This document shows, piece by piece, positions 27,630-36,079 of a stretch of DNA of 64,000 bases (position 1 is its first letter; each line of letters starts with the position of its first letter). The notes beneath the pieces are model-generated. The model had not been told where the DNA came from. It searched no databases and worked only from the letters and a program-made list of their open reading frames with translations. This DNA is from Clostridium moniliforme (GTDB taxonomy: Bacteria > Bacillota > Clostridia > Clostridiales > Clostridiaceae). The stretch covers positions 248,001-312,000 of the forward strand of contig NZ_JAGGJZ010000001.1 in assembly GCF_017873235.1 (NCBI RefSeq), in the 5' to 3' direction. A program made the translations under genes and the position numbers.

Positions 27630-28550
27630 CTACATTAAATCTTCTCTTATTATATTTAAAATATTATCTTTTAAAAATATTTTCCCAATTAATTTTTCTT
27701 CTATATTTTTAAAATCTATATTTTTTAATGTATCTGAATGTATTCTTCCTTCTTTTACTATTCCATTTTCTATATTTAAATTTACTTGAATATTTCCTAT
27801 TGGTAATTTTTCTTCTAATATAACATCATATTTAGGGCTTTCTCCAAAGTTCCATAATGGATTTTTATATTTATCATAAAATTTAGGGATTTTTAAATTA
27901 ACATTGTAAATATCTTTTTCTGATATTTTCCCATATATCTTTTCAAAGGCTTTTTCTAAAGAATTTTTTAAACTTTCAATTGTAATTTCATTATTTAATT
28001 CATTTAAATTAATAACTCTGCTCTTTACAGATTTTATTCCCTTTGACTTAAGTTTTAATTTAGAAGGATTAAGAACATCTCCTAATATATTAACATTTAC
28101 ATTAACCATTAATGTTCCATGATGAAAATAGTTTCCATCTTCATTATAAAAAGCATGACCTGAAAATTTTCTTCCATTTACTAAAAGGTCATTTCTCCCT
28201 GAAAATTCAACCTTCAATCCAAAACCTTCTACCACTAATTTTAAAACCTTCATTTGTTTTTCTAAATTTACATTTTCTTCCTTTGTTACAAATGTAAAGT
28301 TTAAATTAGCTAAATCATGAAATACTGCTCCACCACCTGAAATTCTCCTAGCTAAAAATATATTATTTTCATTCATATAATCAATATTACATTCTAAATA
28401 TGGATTTTGATTTCTACCTATAACTACAGTTTTATCATTTTGCCAAAGATATAATATAGTTTCATTATTTCTTACAGTTTTTAAAAGCTCCTCTTCTAAT
28501 GCTAAATTATAATATGGATTAGTTTCCTCTGATATAACAAGTCTATTCAT
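27630..28550 (-). CDS. lplA: Lipoate-protein ligase A
   Basis: The 306-residue enzyme activates free lipoate with ATP and attaches it to a lysine of lipoyl domains. It has the family signatures TNPYYNLALEEELL, VVIGRNQNPYLECN and RRISGGGAVFHDLANLNF, and a small C-terminal domain. The ATG at 28550 overlaps the last eight bases of lpdA, so the two are translationally coupled. Longer in-frame readings upstream lie inside lpdA and are not needed. The pairing suggests that lipoylation of the lpdA product itself is one of its tasks. Confidence 0.93.
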   Translation of the reverse strand: MNRLVISEETNPYYNLALEEELLKTVRNNETILYLWQNDKTVVIGRNQNPYLECNIDYMNENNIFLARRISGGGAVFHDLANLNFTFVTKEENVNLEKQMKVLKLVVEGFGLKVEFSGRNDLLVNGRKFSGHAFYNEDGNYFHHGTLMVNVNVNILGDVLNPSKLKLKSKGIKSVKSRVINLNELNNEITIESLKNSLEKAFEKIYGKISEKDIYNVNLKIPKFYDKYKNPLWNFGESPKYDVILEEKLPIGNIQVNLNIENGIVKEGRIHSDTLKNIDFKNIEEKLIGKIFLKDNILNIIREDLM

Positions 28551-30237
28551 GATAATGTATAGCTCCAATTGAAAGTCCAAGGGCTGCTTCATGAATTACT
28601 TCACCAGTTGTTGGGTGAGCAAATATTGTATCTATTATATCCTCATCTTTTATATTATTTTTTATTATTACTGTTAATGTACTTATAAGTGAAGATGCAT
28701 CAACACCTATTAATGAAGCCCCTACTATTTTATTATTGTCAATATCTTTAATTATTTTTATAAATCCTCTACTTTCACCCATTGTAAGTGCCTTACCATT
28801 AGCTGAAAATGGGAATTTACTTATCTTTGTATTTATTTTATTTTCTATACATTCTCTTTCTGTTAATCCAACAGATGCAATTTCTGGCGCTGTAAATATT
28901 ACATTAGGAACACAATCATATTTCATTTTCTTATCCTTTGAAAGTATGTTGTCTACTGCAACAATTCCTTGATGAGAGGCAACATGTGCAAGTTGCATTT
29001 TATTATTAACATCACCTATTGCGTAAATATTAGGAACATTAGTCTTTAATGTATCATCAACTTTTATTCCTCTTCCTCTATTATTTAATTCTATGGAAGT
29101 TTTTTCAATATCTAATCCGTCTATATTTGGTTCTCTTCCAATTGCAACTAAAACATTTTCTGAAATTAAATATTTTTCCTTTCCTTCATTTTCAAAAAAT
29201 ACAATTGCATCTTTATTTTCTGCTTCTTCAATTTTAGTAACCTTTGAAGATGTATATATGTTTATTCCATTATCCTTTGCTATATTTTTAATTTCTTCTG
29301 ATATATCATCATCAACCATTGTAAGAAGTCTATCCATATATTCAACTACATTTACCTTTACACCAAAGTTTGAATATATAAATGCAAATTCCATTCCAAT
29401 AACTCCACCACCAATTATTGTAATAGATTTTGGTAAATTTTTATTATCTAATGCAGATGTACTATTTAATACAAATGGTAAGTCTATACCTTTAATATTT
29501 ATTTTAGAAATTTTAGAACCTGTAGCAACAATAATATTTTTAGCTTCTATTTTGTACTCATCTTTTCCTTTTTTTGCAACTACTGTTTTATCATCTAAAA
29601 ATAATGCACTTCCCTTAATTACTCTTACATTATTTTTACTTAATAAATAATCAATTCCTGAAACTAAATTTCCTTTTATTTTATCTTTTCTATCTATAAC
29701 CTTATCCATTTTAACTTTTATATTTTCTACTTCAAAACCAAACTCTTCACCTAAAAGAGCATCTTTATATACTTCAGAAGATTTTACTAAAGCTTTTGTT
29801 GGAATACATCCTACATTTAAGCATGTTCCTCCAAGTTCTCCCTTTTCTACTAACACTGTGTTTAATCCTTTTTTTGCTGCATATATAGCTGCAACATATC
29901 CTCCTGGACCTCCTCCAATAATTAAAAGGTCAGTTTTTATATCTTCTTTCTTACCTTTAATCATATTTCCAAAATAATCAACTTTTGGTTTACTATTTAT
30001 TTTATTTTCTCCACTTACTACAAATAAAATATCATTAACCTTTACTTCATCACCTTCTGAAACTTTGATTTCTTCTATCTTAAAATTACCTTTTGCTTTA
30101 AAAGGACTGTTTCCCTTATTAGTTTCAAGTTGAAGCAATACATCATTAACTTTAACTTGATCTCCTACTTTAACATTTATTTTTCCAATTTTTGATGTTT
30201 TACTGTGTCCACTTATAGTCTCTAATTTTATATCCAT
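28543..30237 (-). CDS. lpdA: Dihydrolipoamide dehydrogenase with N-terminal lipoyl domain
   Basis: The 564-residue flavoprotein starts with a biotinyl/lipoyl-like domain (residues 1-75; probable lipoylated Lys41 in LETNKGNSP). The dehydrogenase follows: FAD motif GGGPGGYVAA near 108, redox disulfide GGTCLNVGCIPTKAL near 136-150, NAD motif GGGVIGMEFA, and the His-Glu catalytic pair in HPTTGEVIHEAA at the C-terminus. It reoxidises dihydrolipoyl groups with NAD+. No 2-oxoacid dehydrogenase E1/E2 or glycine-cleavage genes are adjacent, so the complex it serves is not visible here. GAGGG precedes the ATG. Confidence 0.95.
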   Translation of the reverse strand: MDIKLETISGHSKTSKIGKINVKVGDQVKVNDVLLQLETNKGNSPFKAKGNFKIEEIKVSEGDEVKVNDILFVVSGENKINSKPKVDYFGNMIKGKKEDIKTDLLIIGGGPGGYVAAIYAAKKGLNTVLVEKGELGGTCLNVGCIPTKALVKSSEVYKDALLGEEFGFEVENIKVKMDKVIDRKDKIKGNLVSGIDYLLSKNNVRVIKGSALFLDDKTVVAKKGKDEYKIEAKNIIVATGSKISKINIKGIDLPFVLNSTSALDNKNLPKSITIIGGGVIGMEFAFIYSNFGVKVNVVEYMDRLLTMVDDDISEEIKNIAKDNGINIYTSSKVTKIEEAENKDAIVFFENEGKEKYLISENVLVAIGREPNIDGLDIEKTSIELNNRGRGIKVDDTLKTNVPNIYAIGDVNNKMQLAHVASHQGIVAVDNILSKDKKMKYDCVPNVIFTAPEIASVGLTERECIENKINTKISKFPFSANGKALTMGESRGFIKIIKDIDNNKIVGASLIGVDASSLISTLTVIIKNNIKDEDIIDTIFAHPTTGEVIHEAALGLSIGAIHYHE

Positions 30238-30404
30238 ATTTATCCCTCAATCCTTAATAAATTTATTTTAAATATTTGCAATAAAAATAGGCTACTTTAA
30301 AAGTTATTTAAATTTTAATTTTCTTAAAATTTCTAAAAATCTAAAAAAAATTAAATTATATATAACTTTTAGAGCAACCTATAAAAAATTAATTAAATTT
30401 ATTC

Positions 30405-30758
30405 TTATTTAAAATCCTTTTCGAATTCATCAAGTGAGTCTTTTAATAAAGTAACAGAATATGCCATAGTTGGTCCACCACCAAAGGCAACAGATACCAT
30501 TGCTGATTCTAATATTTCTTCTCTAGTTGCTCCAGCTTCTAATGCTTTATATGTGTGGAATACTATACAATATTCACATCTATTATAAACAGCTATAGCA
30601 ACACTTATTAATTCTTTTGTTTTAGTGCTTACAGCACCTTCTGCATAATTTGTACCTAAAAGATTCATAAAAGCGTTAACACTTTCACCATTTGTTTCTC
30701 CTAAATCATTTAATCCATTCATAAAACTATTTAACATTGCTCTTACATCTTTTTTCAT
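30405..30758 (-). CDS. AhpD-like / carboxymuconolactone decarboxylase family protein
   Basis: The 117-residue protein has the CxxC-xxxH motif of AhpD-like alkylhydroperoxidases (Cys61 and Cys64, His68 in NRCEYCIVFH). It also has the conserved EILESAMVSVAFGGGP segment. It is probably a small oligomeric thiol peroxidase or disulfide reductase in the cytoplasm. AGGAGG precedes the ATG. It lies 126 bases downstream of a MarR-family gene on the same strand. The gap between them contains three copies of a repeated operator-like motif. Confidence 0.88.
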   Translation of the reverse strand: MKKDVRAMLNSFMNGLNDLGETNGESVNAFMNLLGTNYAEGAVSTKTKELISVAIAVYNRCEYCIVFHTYKALEAGATREEILESAMVSVAFGGGPTMAYSVTLLKDSLDEFEKDFK

Positions 30759-30789
30759 TAAAAAAACCTCCTAAAATATTTTTAATTTA

Positions 30790-30841
30790 AATACTTGCAG
30801 TATTAATACTTGTAATATTAATTCTTAGCATTACAAGTATT
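30790..30841 (-). promoter_or_regulatory. Tandem and inverted operator-like repeats before the AhpD-like gene
   Basis: AATACTTGCAGTATT (30790-30804) and AATACTTGTAATATT (30805-30819) are tandem near-copies. ATTACAAGTATT (30830-30841) is the exact reverse complement of the first 12 bases of the second. Such imperfect palindromes are the usual targets of MarR-family dimers, and the marR gene is immediately upstream. Confidence 0.6.
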
Positions 30842-30849
30842 TGTTAATA

Positions 30850-30878
30850 TAAAAATACCACCAAAAGATGGTATTGTC
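30850..30878 (-). terminator. Short hairpin after the marR gene
   Basis: AATACCA (30854-30860) pairs with TGGTATT (30869-30875), with T residues following on the minus strand. It probably separates marR from the AhpD-like gene at least partly. Confidence 0.5.
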
Positions 30879-30884
30879 AACTTA

Positions 30885-31307
30885 TTAACAAATGTTTTTT
30901 ATCATTTTTTCTAAAACTTTTTTAAAATTATCTAATTCCTCTGATGAAATTCCTTTTGTAGCATCATCTTGAAATTCTTGTCCTAACGGTAATACTTTTT
31001 CTCTAAGCTCTTTTCCTTTAAGAGTTAAAAATATACTTGTAACTCTTCTATCATTTGTTTGTTTTTTTCTTATAACTAAATCTTCTTTTTCCATACGGTC
31101 AATTAACCTAACCATTGATGACTCTTTTACATTCATAAGGTCAGAAAGTTCTTTTTGAGAAACACCATCTGATTTTCCTATATAAAATAAGGCTATCCAT
31201 TGAACTCTTGTCATGCCATATTGTTGCACTCTTTTATTAAATTCATCTGACAACTTTTTTGCTCCCTTATTTGTTATAAAACCAATGCAATCATCTATAT
31301 TGAACAT
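30885..31307 (-). CDS. MarR-family transcriptional regulator
   Basis: The 140-residue protein is a winged-helix MarR repressor. It has a dimerisation helix, VQWIALFYIGKSDGVSQKELSDLMNVKESSMVRLIDRMEKEDLV as the helix-turn-helix region (about residues 37-82), and NDRRVTSIFLT as the wing. MarR proteins often respond to oxidants through cysteines or to phenolic ligands. Here the only cysteines are near the ends (Cys7 and Cys140). GGAGATGAG precedes the ATG. It most likely controls the downstream AhpD-like gene and itself. Confidence 0.9.
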   Translation of the reverse strand: MFNIDDCIGFITNKGAKKLSDEFNKRVQQYGMTRVQWIALFYIGKSDGVSQKELSDLMNVKESSMVRLIDRMEKEDLVIRKKQTNDRRVTSIFLTLKGKELREKVLPLGQEFQDDATKGISSEELDNFKKVLEKMIKNIC

Positions 31308-31392
31308 AGCCTCATCTCCTTTTAAAAATTTTACAATACTAAATATTATATTGCTAAAATTAATTTAATTCAATATAATTTTTAAATTTAAA

Positions 31393-31418
31393 TTGGGAAT
31401 AATTTTAATTATTCCCAA
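31393..31418. terminator. Palindromic hairpin after the dehydratase-activator gene
   Basis: TTGGGAATAATT and AATTATTCCCAA flank a TT loop: a 12-bp perfect stem with AT-rich flanks, 18 bases after the stop of the minus-strand gene at 31436. Confidence 0.7.
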
Positions 31419-31435
31419 CTTAAAAATGTTAAAAC

Positions 31436-33097
31436 TTAATTTTCCAATATTTTTTCAATTCCTATAATAGCAGCTCCAAGGGCTCCACATATTTGTGGCT
31501 CTTCTGCTATAAATATTTTGCTATTTAATCTTTCCTCTAAAGCTTTTATAACACCTTTATTTTTTGCAACTCCACCTGTCATCATATACTTTTCCCTTCT
31601 TGAAACTCTCTCTACAAGACCAACTGTTTTTGTTGCTATTGATTTGTTTATTCCATGAATTATATCTTTTCTTTCTTTATTATCTGCAATTAAAGAAACA
31701 ACTTCTGATTCTGCAAAAACTGAACATACACTTGTTATTGTTAAATCTTCTTTATAAGAAAGTCCTTCCTCTGACATTTGTTCTAAATCAATTTCTAATG
31801 TTTTAGCTATCATTTCTAAAAACCTTCCAGTTCCTGCTGCACATTTATCATTCATAACAAAACTTTTTACATTTCCATTTTCATCTATTCCTATTGCTTT
31901 ACTATCTTGACCACCTATATCTATTATAGTTCTAACTTCTGGATTTAAAAAATGAGCTCCCTTTCCATGACAAGTTATTTCTGTTATATTTTCATCTACA
32001 AAAGGAATATTATACCTTCCATATCCTGTACCAACTATAAGAGATATATCTTCTTTTTTAAGATTTGCTTCTTCTAATGCTAGGTCAAAAGCTTTAAATG
32101 CTGAATCCATACTTTTAGCACCAGTTTTTACTATTATACTACTTAATATATTTTTATCTTTATCTAATACAACAGCATTTGTAGATGTTGAACCACTATC
32201 TATTCCCATAACATATATTTTATCTTTATTTTTAATATCTTTCATTTTTATGTTTCCTCCACCTAATTGCTCATTAAAAGCTTCTATACGTGTTTTTATT
32301 TGCCCATTACTTTGATTTGTAAGATCTGTTTCTATTTTTAGTATAGGTAAGTTTCCTCTTTGAAGACTCATATATTCATAAGAATAATGATCGCAAAACT
32401 TAATTGTATTATAAATAATTCCTTTTAAATTAGGGTCTTCTAATAAAGCTCTTCTATTTGTAATATCTTCCATTCTCATACAAGGAGTATAATTTAATAT
32501 TTCACTTGCATACCAACTTATTGCTTCCTCTTTATTATTAAAATTTTTTATATTAGTTAGATAATGCTTTCTTGAGCAAGTATTATTTACTAATGGATAG
32601 CTTAAAGAATCTTCTATCTTTTGAATTAAATCCTTTGAAGCTCTTGCCCCTAGTATAGAAACATATTTATTTTCAGGTAAATTATTTGAATCTAAATATT
32701 TATATAAACTTTTATTGAATTTATCTAAATCAAACTTTTTTAATGAAAATTTTTCATATTCATCTATAAATTTTAGTATTTCATTTTTTAAAATTTCTTT
32801 TGCACAGCAATTATTTTTTCTAGGTAAATCCATCATATATACAAATTTTATTGAAGGTATTTTTTCTAAAGTATCTTTAAGCCTTCTTATTGAATCACAG
32901 CAGTTCACTAAAAATACCTTATCTATATTTTTATCAATTATAGTATCTATTAATACCTTACTATATGAACACATATTAGGATGAAGTAAAATTTCTGAAT
33001 CTTTAAACCCATTAATTTCACTTTCTATAACTATTCCCTCTTCTGAAAATCCATCAAACACTGCAAATGGACTATATTTGCAAATACAAGCTATCAA
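31436..33097 (-). CDS. BadF/HgdC-type ATPase activator fused to an HgdB-like N-terminal domain
   Basis: The 553-residue protein has two parts. Residues 1-260 resemble one domain of 2-hydroxyacyl-CoA dehydratase subunits (IACICKYSPFAVFDGFS, LVNCCDSIRRL, and a Cys pair in NNCC). Residues 290-553 are an acetate-kinase-fold ATPase of the HgdC/BadF activator family (MGIDSGSTSTNAVVLD, DIGGQDSKAIGI, NDKCAAGTGRFLEMIA with cluster-ligand Cys, MTGGVAKNKG). Such activators use ATP to deliver low-potential electrons. The start is TTG at 33097, after AAGGGGG and two bases past the stop of the upstream gene. The pair could be a dehydratase system or a double-cubane-cluster reductase. Confidence 0.85.
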   Translation of the reverse strand: MIACICKYSPFAVFDGFSEEGIVIESEINGFKDSEILLHPNMCSYSKVLIDTIIDKNIDKVFLVNCCDSIRRLKDTLEKIPSIKFVYMMDLPRKNNCCAKEILKNEILKFIDEYEKFSLKKFDLDKFNKSLYKYLDSNNLPENKYVSILGARASKDLIQKIEDSLSYPLVNNTCSRKHYLTNIKNFNNKEEAISWYASEILNYTPCMRMEDITNRRALLEDPNLKGIIYNTIKFCDHYSYEYMSLQRGNLPILKIETDLTNQSNGQIKTRIEAFNEQLGGGNIKMKDIKNKDKIYVMGIDSGSTSTNAVVLDKDKNILSSIIVKTGAKSMDSAFKAFDLALEEANLKKEDISLIVGTGYGRYNIPFVDENITEITCHGKGAHFLNPEVRTIIDIGGQDSKAIGIDENGNVKSFVMNDKCAAGTGRFLEMIAKTLEIDLEQMSEEGLSYKEDLTITSVCSVFAESEVVSLIADNKERKDIIHGINKSIATKTVGLVERVSRREKYMMTGGVAKNKGVIKALEERLNSKIFIAEEPQICGALGAAIIGIEKILEN

Positions 33098-33098
33098 T

Positions 33099-34376
33099 TT
33101 ATTTATCCCCCTTATTATCATTATCAAGCATTTCAAAAAAGGCTTCTAACCTTGTTTTATTTTGTCCCTCTTGACTATTTCTTCTATCAACTGCATCTCC
33201 ATCTAAATTAAGAACTGGAATATTATTTTCTTTAAGAAGTTCCTTCAATATTAAAGCTCCTCCACTTGATTGTTTACATCCAAAATGGCAAAAATTAATA
33301 ACTCCATCTGCATTAAGATTTTTTGAAAGATTTAATATATTTTCAGCACGTCTTTCATAAGGTCCATTAAAAGAATTTAGAATAAGCTTTTTAGCTATTG
33401 ATTCATAAGGGTTATCTACATCTAACTTATGAAGATAGTCTCCATTCATATCTGACATTATAAGTTGATATTTTTCATTTTTATTTAAAAATCCTTTTAT
33501 TGATTCACTATAAAATGGAAGTAAATGAACCCATAGAAGCCTTTTTCCTGAAATATTTTTAGGAGCATTTTTTACATCTTCTAAAAGTAATCTAAAAAAT
33601 TCTAAAGTGTCTTTCCTGCCCATTCCCATATGAGTTGCAAAAACTTTAAACATTTCACAGGTTAATGTATTTGTAAAATATCTATCCTTTAAAAGATCTA
33701 AATATTTTAAATAATATTCAATAGATTTATTTTCATTTTTTATAATTTCTTTTAACTTATCTTCATCTAATTTTTTATGTACATGATCTTCAATAAAAGT
33801 TACCATTTCTTTTAATTGTACTTTTACATATTGTTCTGCATCCTTTGAATATTCATAAGGAATATCAATTACAAATTTATCTATATTATATATATCTGAC
33901 AAACATCTAAATGTATTTATGTTTCCATCACAAGCTGTGGATGTTGTAATTGCAAATTTTGGTTTATTTATTATTCCAGTTAATGCACCTCCTATAAAGG
34001 TTTTATGATAAGAGCATAAGCTATCTGATATTCCAAAGCTTTCTGCCTTATCTATTAAAACATCTTCACATTGAGTTCCTGATATATATGAGGAAAATGC
34101 CTCTATAAGCTGTGGATTAATATCAAAAGCATGCAAAAATTCAGTTGGAGTAAATACATTTACAAAGGCTGAATTATCTGGATTATTCATAGGAGCTAAC
34201 GTAAATTCCATACAAAGTTTAGATAAATATCTTAATGATTTTGGTAACTCTTTATCTCCTATAAATTTTAAATTAAAATGTTCAAGATTATATCCAAACT
34301 TAAGCATCTTTTTAATTTTTTCTGGATTATTAATATTTTTTTTTAAAATATCACTATAAATTTTTATAAAATCCAT
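33099..34376 (-). CDS. 2-hydroxyacyl-CoA dehydratase (HgdB/BcrC)-like iron-sulfur protein
   Basis: The 425-residue protein belongs to the 2-hydroxyglutaryl-CoA dehydratase D-component family. Conserved cysteine motifs are KLCMEFTLAP, TACDGNINTFRC and CHFGCKQSSGG. It is not accompanied by the second dehydratase subunit or CoA-transferase that true hydroxyacyl-CoA dehydratases have. Only the ATPase activator follows. That two-gene layout (compare E. coli yjiM-yjiL) is also that of double-cubane-cluster proteins, which carry an [8Fe-9S] cluster and reduce small molecules such as acetylene. The physiological substrate is unknown. GGAGA precedes the ATG. Confidence 0.85.
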   Translation of the reverse strand: MDFIKIYSDILKKNINNPEKIKKMLKFGYNLEHFNLKFIGDKELPKSLRYLSKLCMEFTLAPMNNPDNSAFVNVFTPTEFLHAFDINPQLIEAFSSYISGTQCEDVLIDKAESFGISDSLCSYHKTFIGGALTGIINKPKFAITTSTACDGNINTFRCLSDIYNIDKFVIDIPYEYSKDAEQYVKVQLKEMVTFIEDHVHKKLDEDKLKEIIKNENKSIEYYLKYLDLLKDRYFTNTLTCEMFKVFATHMGMGRKDTLEFFRLLLEDVKNAPKNISGKRLLWVHLLPFYSESIKGFLNKNEKYQLIMSDMNGDYLHKLDVDNPYESIAKKLILNSFNGPYERRAENILNLSKNLNADGVINFCHFGCKQSSGGALILKELLKENNIPVLNLDGDAVDRRNSQEGQNKTRLEAFFEMLDNDNKGDK

Positions 34377-34626
34377 AATCTCTCCTTAATTTTTTAAAGT
34401 TTATTTATTAATAAATTATTATTAATATTGTTTTTTATTATACATTAATTATTGATAATATTTTTAATAATTTATATATTTAAAATTAATAAATTAAAAA
34501 CTTTGTATTTAAAATGATTACATTACTTATAAAATTTGTTTATGAGTAAATAAATAAACAATATTTTATTTATTTTAATTATAGATTTATAATTATTATG
34601 TAGACAGTATGAAAGGAGCTTAAATA

Positions 34627-36057
34627 ATGGAAAAAAATAATATTAATTCTCTGCCCTCAAGTAAGTATATAAAATTCTTATTATGTATTGCAATTGCCAT
34701 TATAATTTGGCTTATTCCACATCCTATTGGCGTTTCAAGTATAGCATGGCATATGTTAGCTATATTTATAGCAACAATACTTGGATTTATTTTAAGACCA
34801 TTTCCTATTGGTGCAGTTGCAATAATCGGTGTAACTTTAGCTATAATAACTCATACAATTACAATGAAAACTGCCTTTAGTGGTTTTAGTAAAAATATAA
34901 TTTGGCTTGTTGTTATGGCATTCTTTATATCAAGAGGACTTTCAAAAACTGGTTTAGGTTCAAGAATAGCTTATAAGTTTATAAAACATTTTGGTAAAAA
35001 AACTTTAGGTCTTTGCTATTCAATTGTTTTTTGTGATTTAATTTTAGCCCCTGCAACTCCTAGTAACACAGCTAGAGCTGGAGGAATTATTTCACCAATT
35101 GTTACTTCACTTGCTAAAAGCTTTGGATCTGACCCTGAAAATGGAACAGAAAGAAAGATTGGATCTTTCCTTATGTTTTCAGAATTCCATGGAAATATTA
35201 TAACTTCAGCAATGTTTATGACTGCAATGGCTGCAAACCCATTAGCTAAAAGTTTAGCTGCAAGTTTTGGTATACAAATAACTTGGTTTAGTTGGTTTCT
35301 AGCAGCTTTAGTTCCAGGTGTAATTTCTTTAATAGTTATACCATTTATAATATATAAATTATTTCCACCAGAAATTAAGATTACTCCTGATGCTCCCAAA
35401 ATTGCAGAAGAAGCTCTTAAAAAGATGGGAAAACTTAAGAATTCTGAAAAGATAATGGCTTTGATTTTTATTCTTGTATTAGTTTTATGGATACTAGGAG
35501 GATTCTTACATATAAATACAACTCTTACAGCTTTAATTGGATTTTCTCTACTTTTAATATTTGATATATTAAATTGGGATGATGTTAAATCAGAGAAAGG
35601 TGCTTGGGATGTTCTTATTTGGTTCTCTATTCTTGTTATGATGGCAGATCAATTAAATAAGCTTGGACTAATCTCTTACCTTAGGGATATAGTAAAAGTA
35701 AATTTAACAGGTTTCCCATGGCCTATAATATTAATTATTTTAGTTGTAGTATTTTTCTATAGCCATTATATATTTGCAAGTGCTACTGCCCATGTAAGTG
35801 CTATGTATTCAGCATTTCTTGGTATAGCTTTAGCTGAAGGAGTTCCTCCAATGCTTGCAGCTATTTCACTTGCTTTATTTGCAAATCTATTTGCATCAAC
35901 AACTCACTATGCAAATGGTCCTGCAACTATTCTTTACAGTTCAGGGTATGTTCCACAAAATAAATGGTGGGGATTAAACTTTATATTAGGATTATTTTAT
36001 TTTATAATTTGGTTAGGTATTGGTTCCTTGTGGTGGAAACTACTTGGAATATATTAA
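34627..36057 (+). CDS. DASS-family (CitT-type) dicarboxylate transporter
   Basis: The 476-residue membrane protein has about 12 helices and DASS/CitT hallmarks: APATPSNTARAGGIISPIV in the middle and FANLFASTTHYANGPATILY near the C-terminus. These form the two substrate/Na+ loops. Family members exchange or cotransport malate, citrate, succinate or tartrate. The malic/malolactic enzyme gene follows 22 bases downstream, so malate uptake (perhaps malate/lactate exchange) is the likely job. AAAGGAGC precedes the ATG. Confidence 0.88.
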   Translation: MEKNNINSLPSSKYIKFLLCIAIAIIIWLIPHPIGVSSIAWHMLAIFIATILGFILRPFPIGAVAIIGVTLAIITHTITMKTAFSGFSKNIIWLVVMAFFISRGLSKTGLGSRIAYKFIKHFGKKTLGLCYSIVFCDLILAPATPSNTARAGGIISPIVTSLAKSFGSDPENGTERKIGSFLMFSEFHGNIITSAMFMTAMAANPLAKSLAASFGIQITWFSWFLAALVPGVISLIVIPFIIYKLFPPEIKITPDAPKIAEEALKKMGKLKNSEKIMALIFILVLVLWILGGFLHINTTLTALIGFSLLLIFDILNWDDVKSEKGAWDVLIWFSILVMMADQLNKLGLISYLRDIVKVNLTGFPWPIILIILVVVFFYSHYIFASATAHVSAMYSAFLGIALAEGVPPMLAAISLALFANLFASTTHYANGPATILYSSGYVPQNKWWGLNFILGLFYFIIWLGIGSLWWKLLGIY

Positions 36058-36079
36058 ATATAAAAGGAGTGTATAGTTT

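Noticed and set aside
34587-34601. PerR-like box TTATAATTATTATGT upstream of the DASS transporter
   Set aside because: It fails the last two positions of the PerR consensus, and such AT strings are frequent by chance here.
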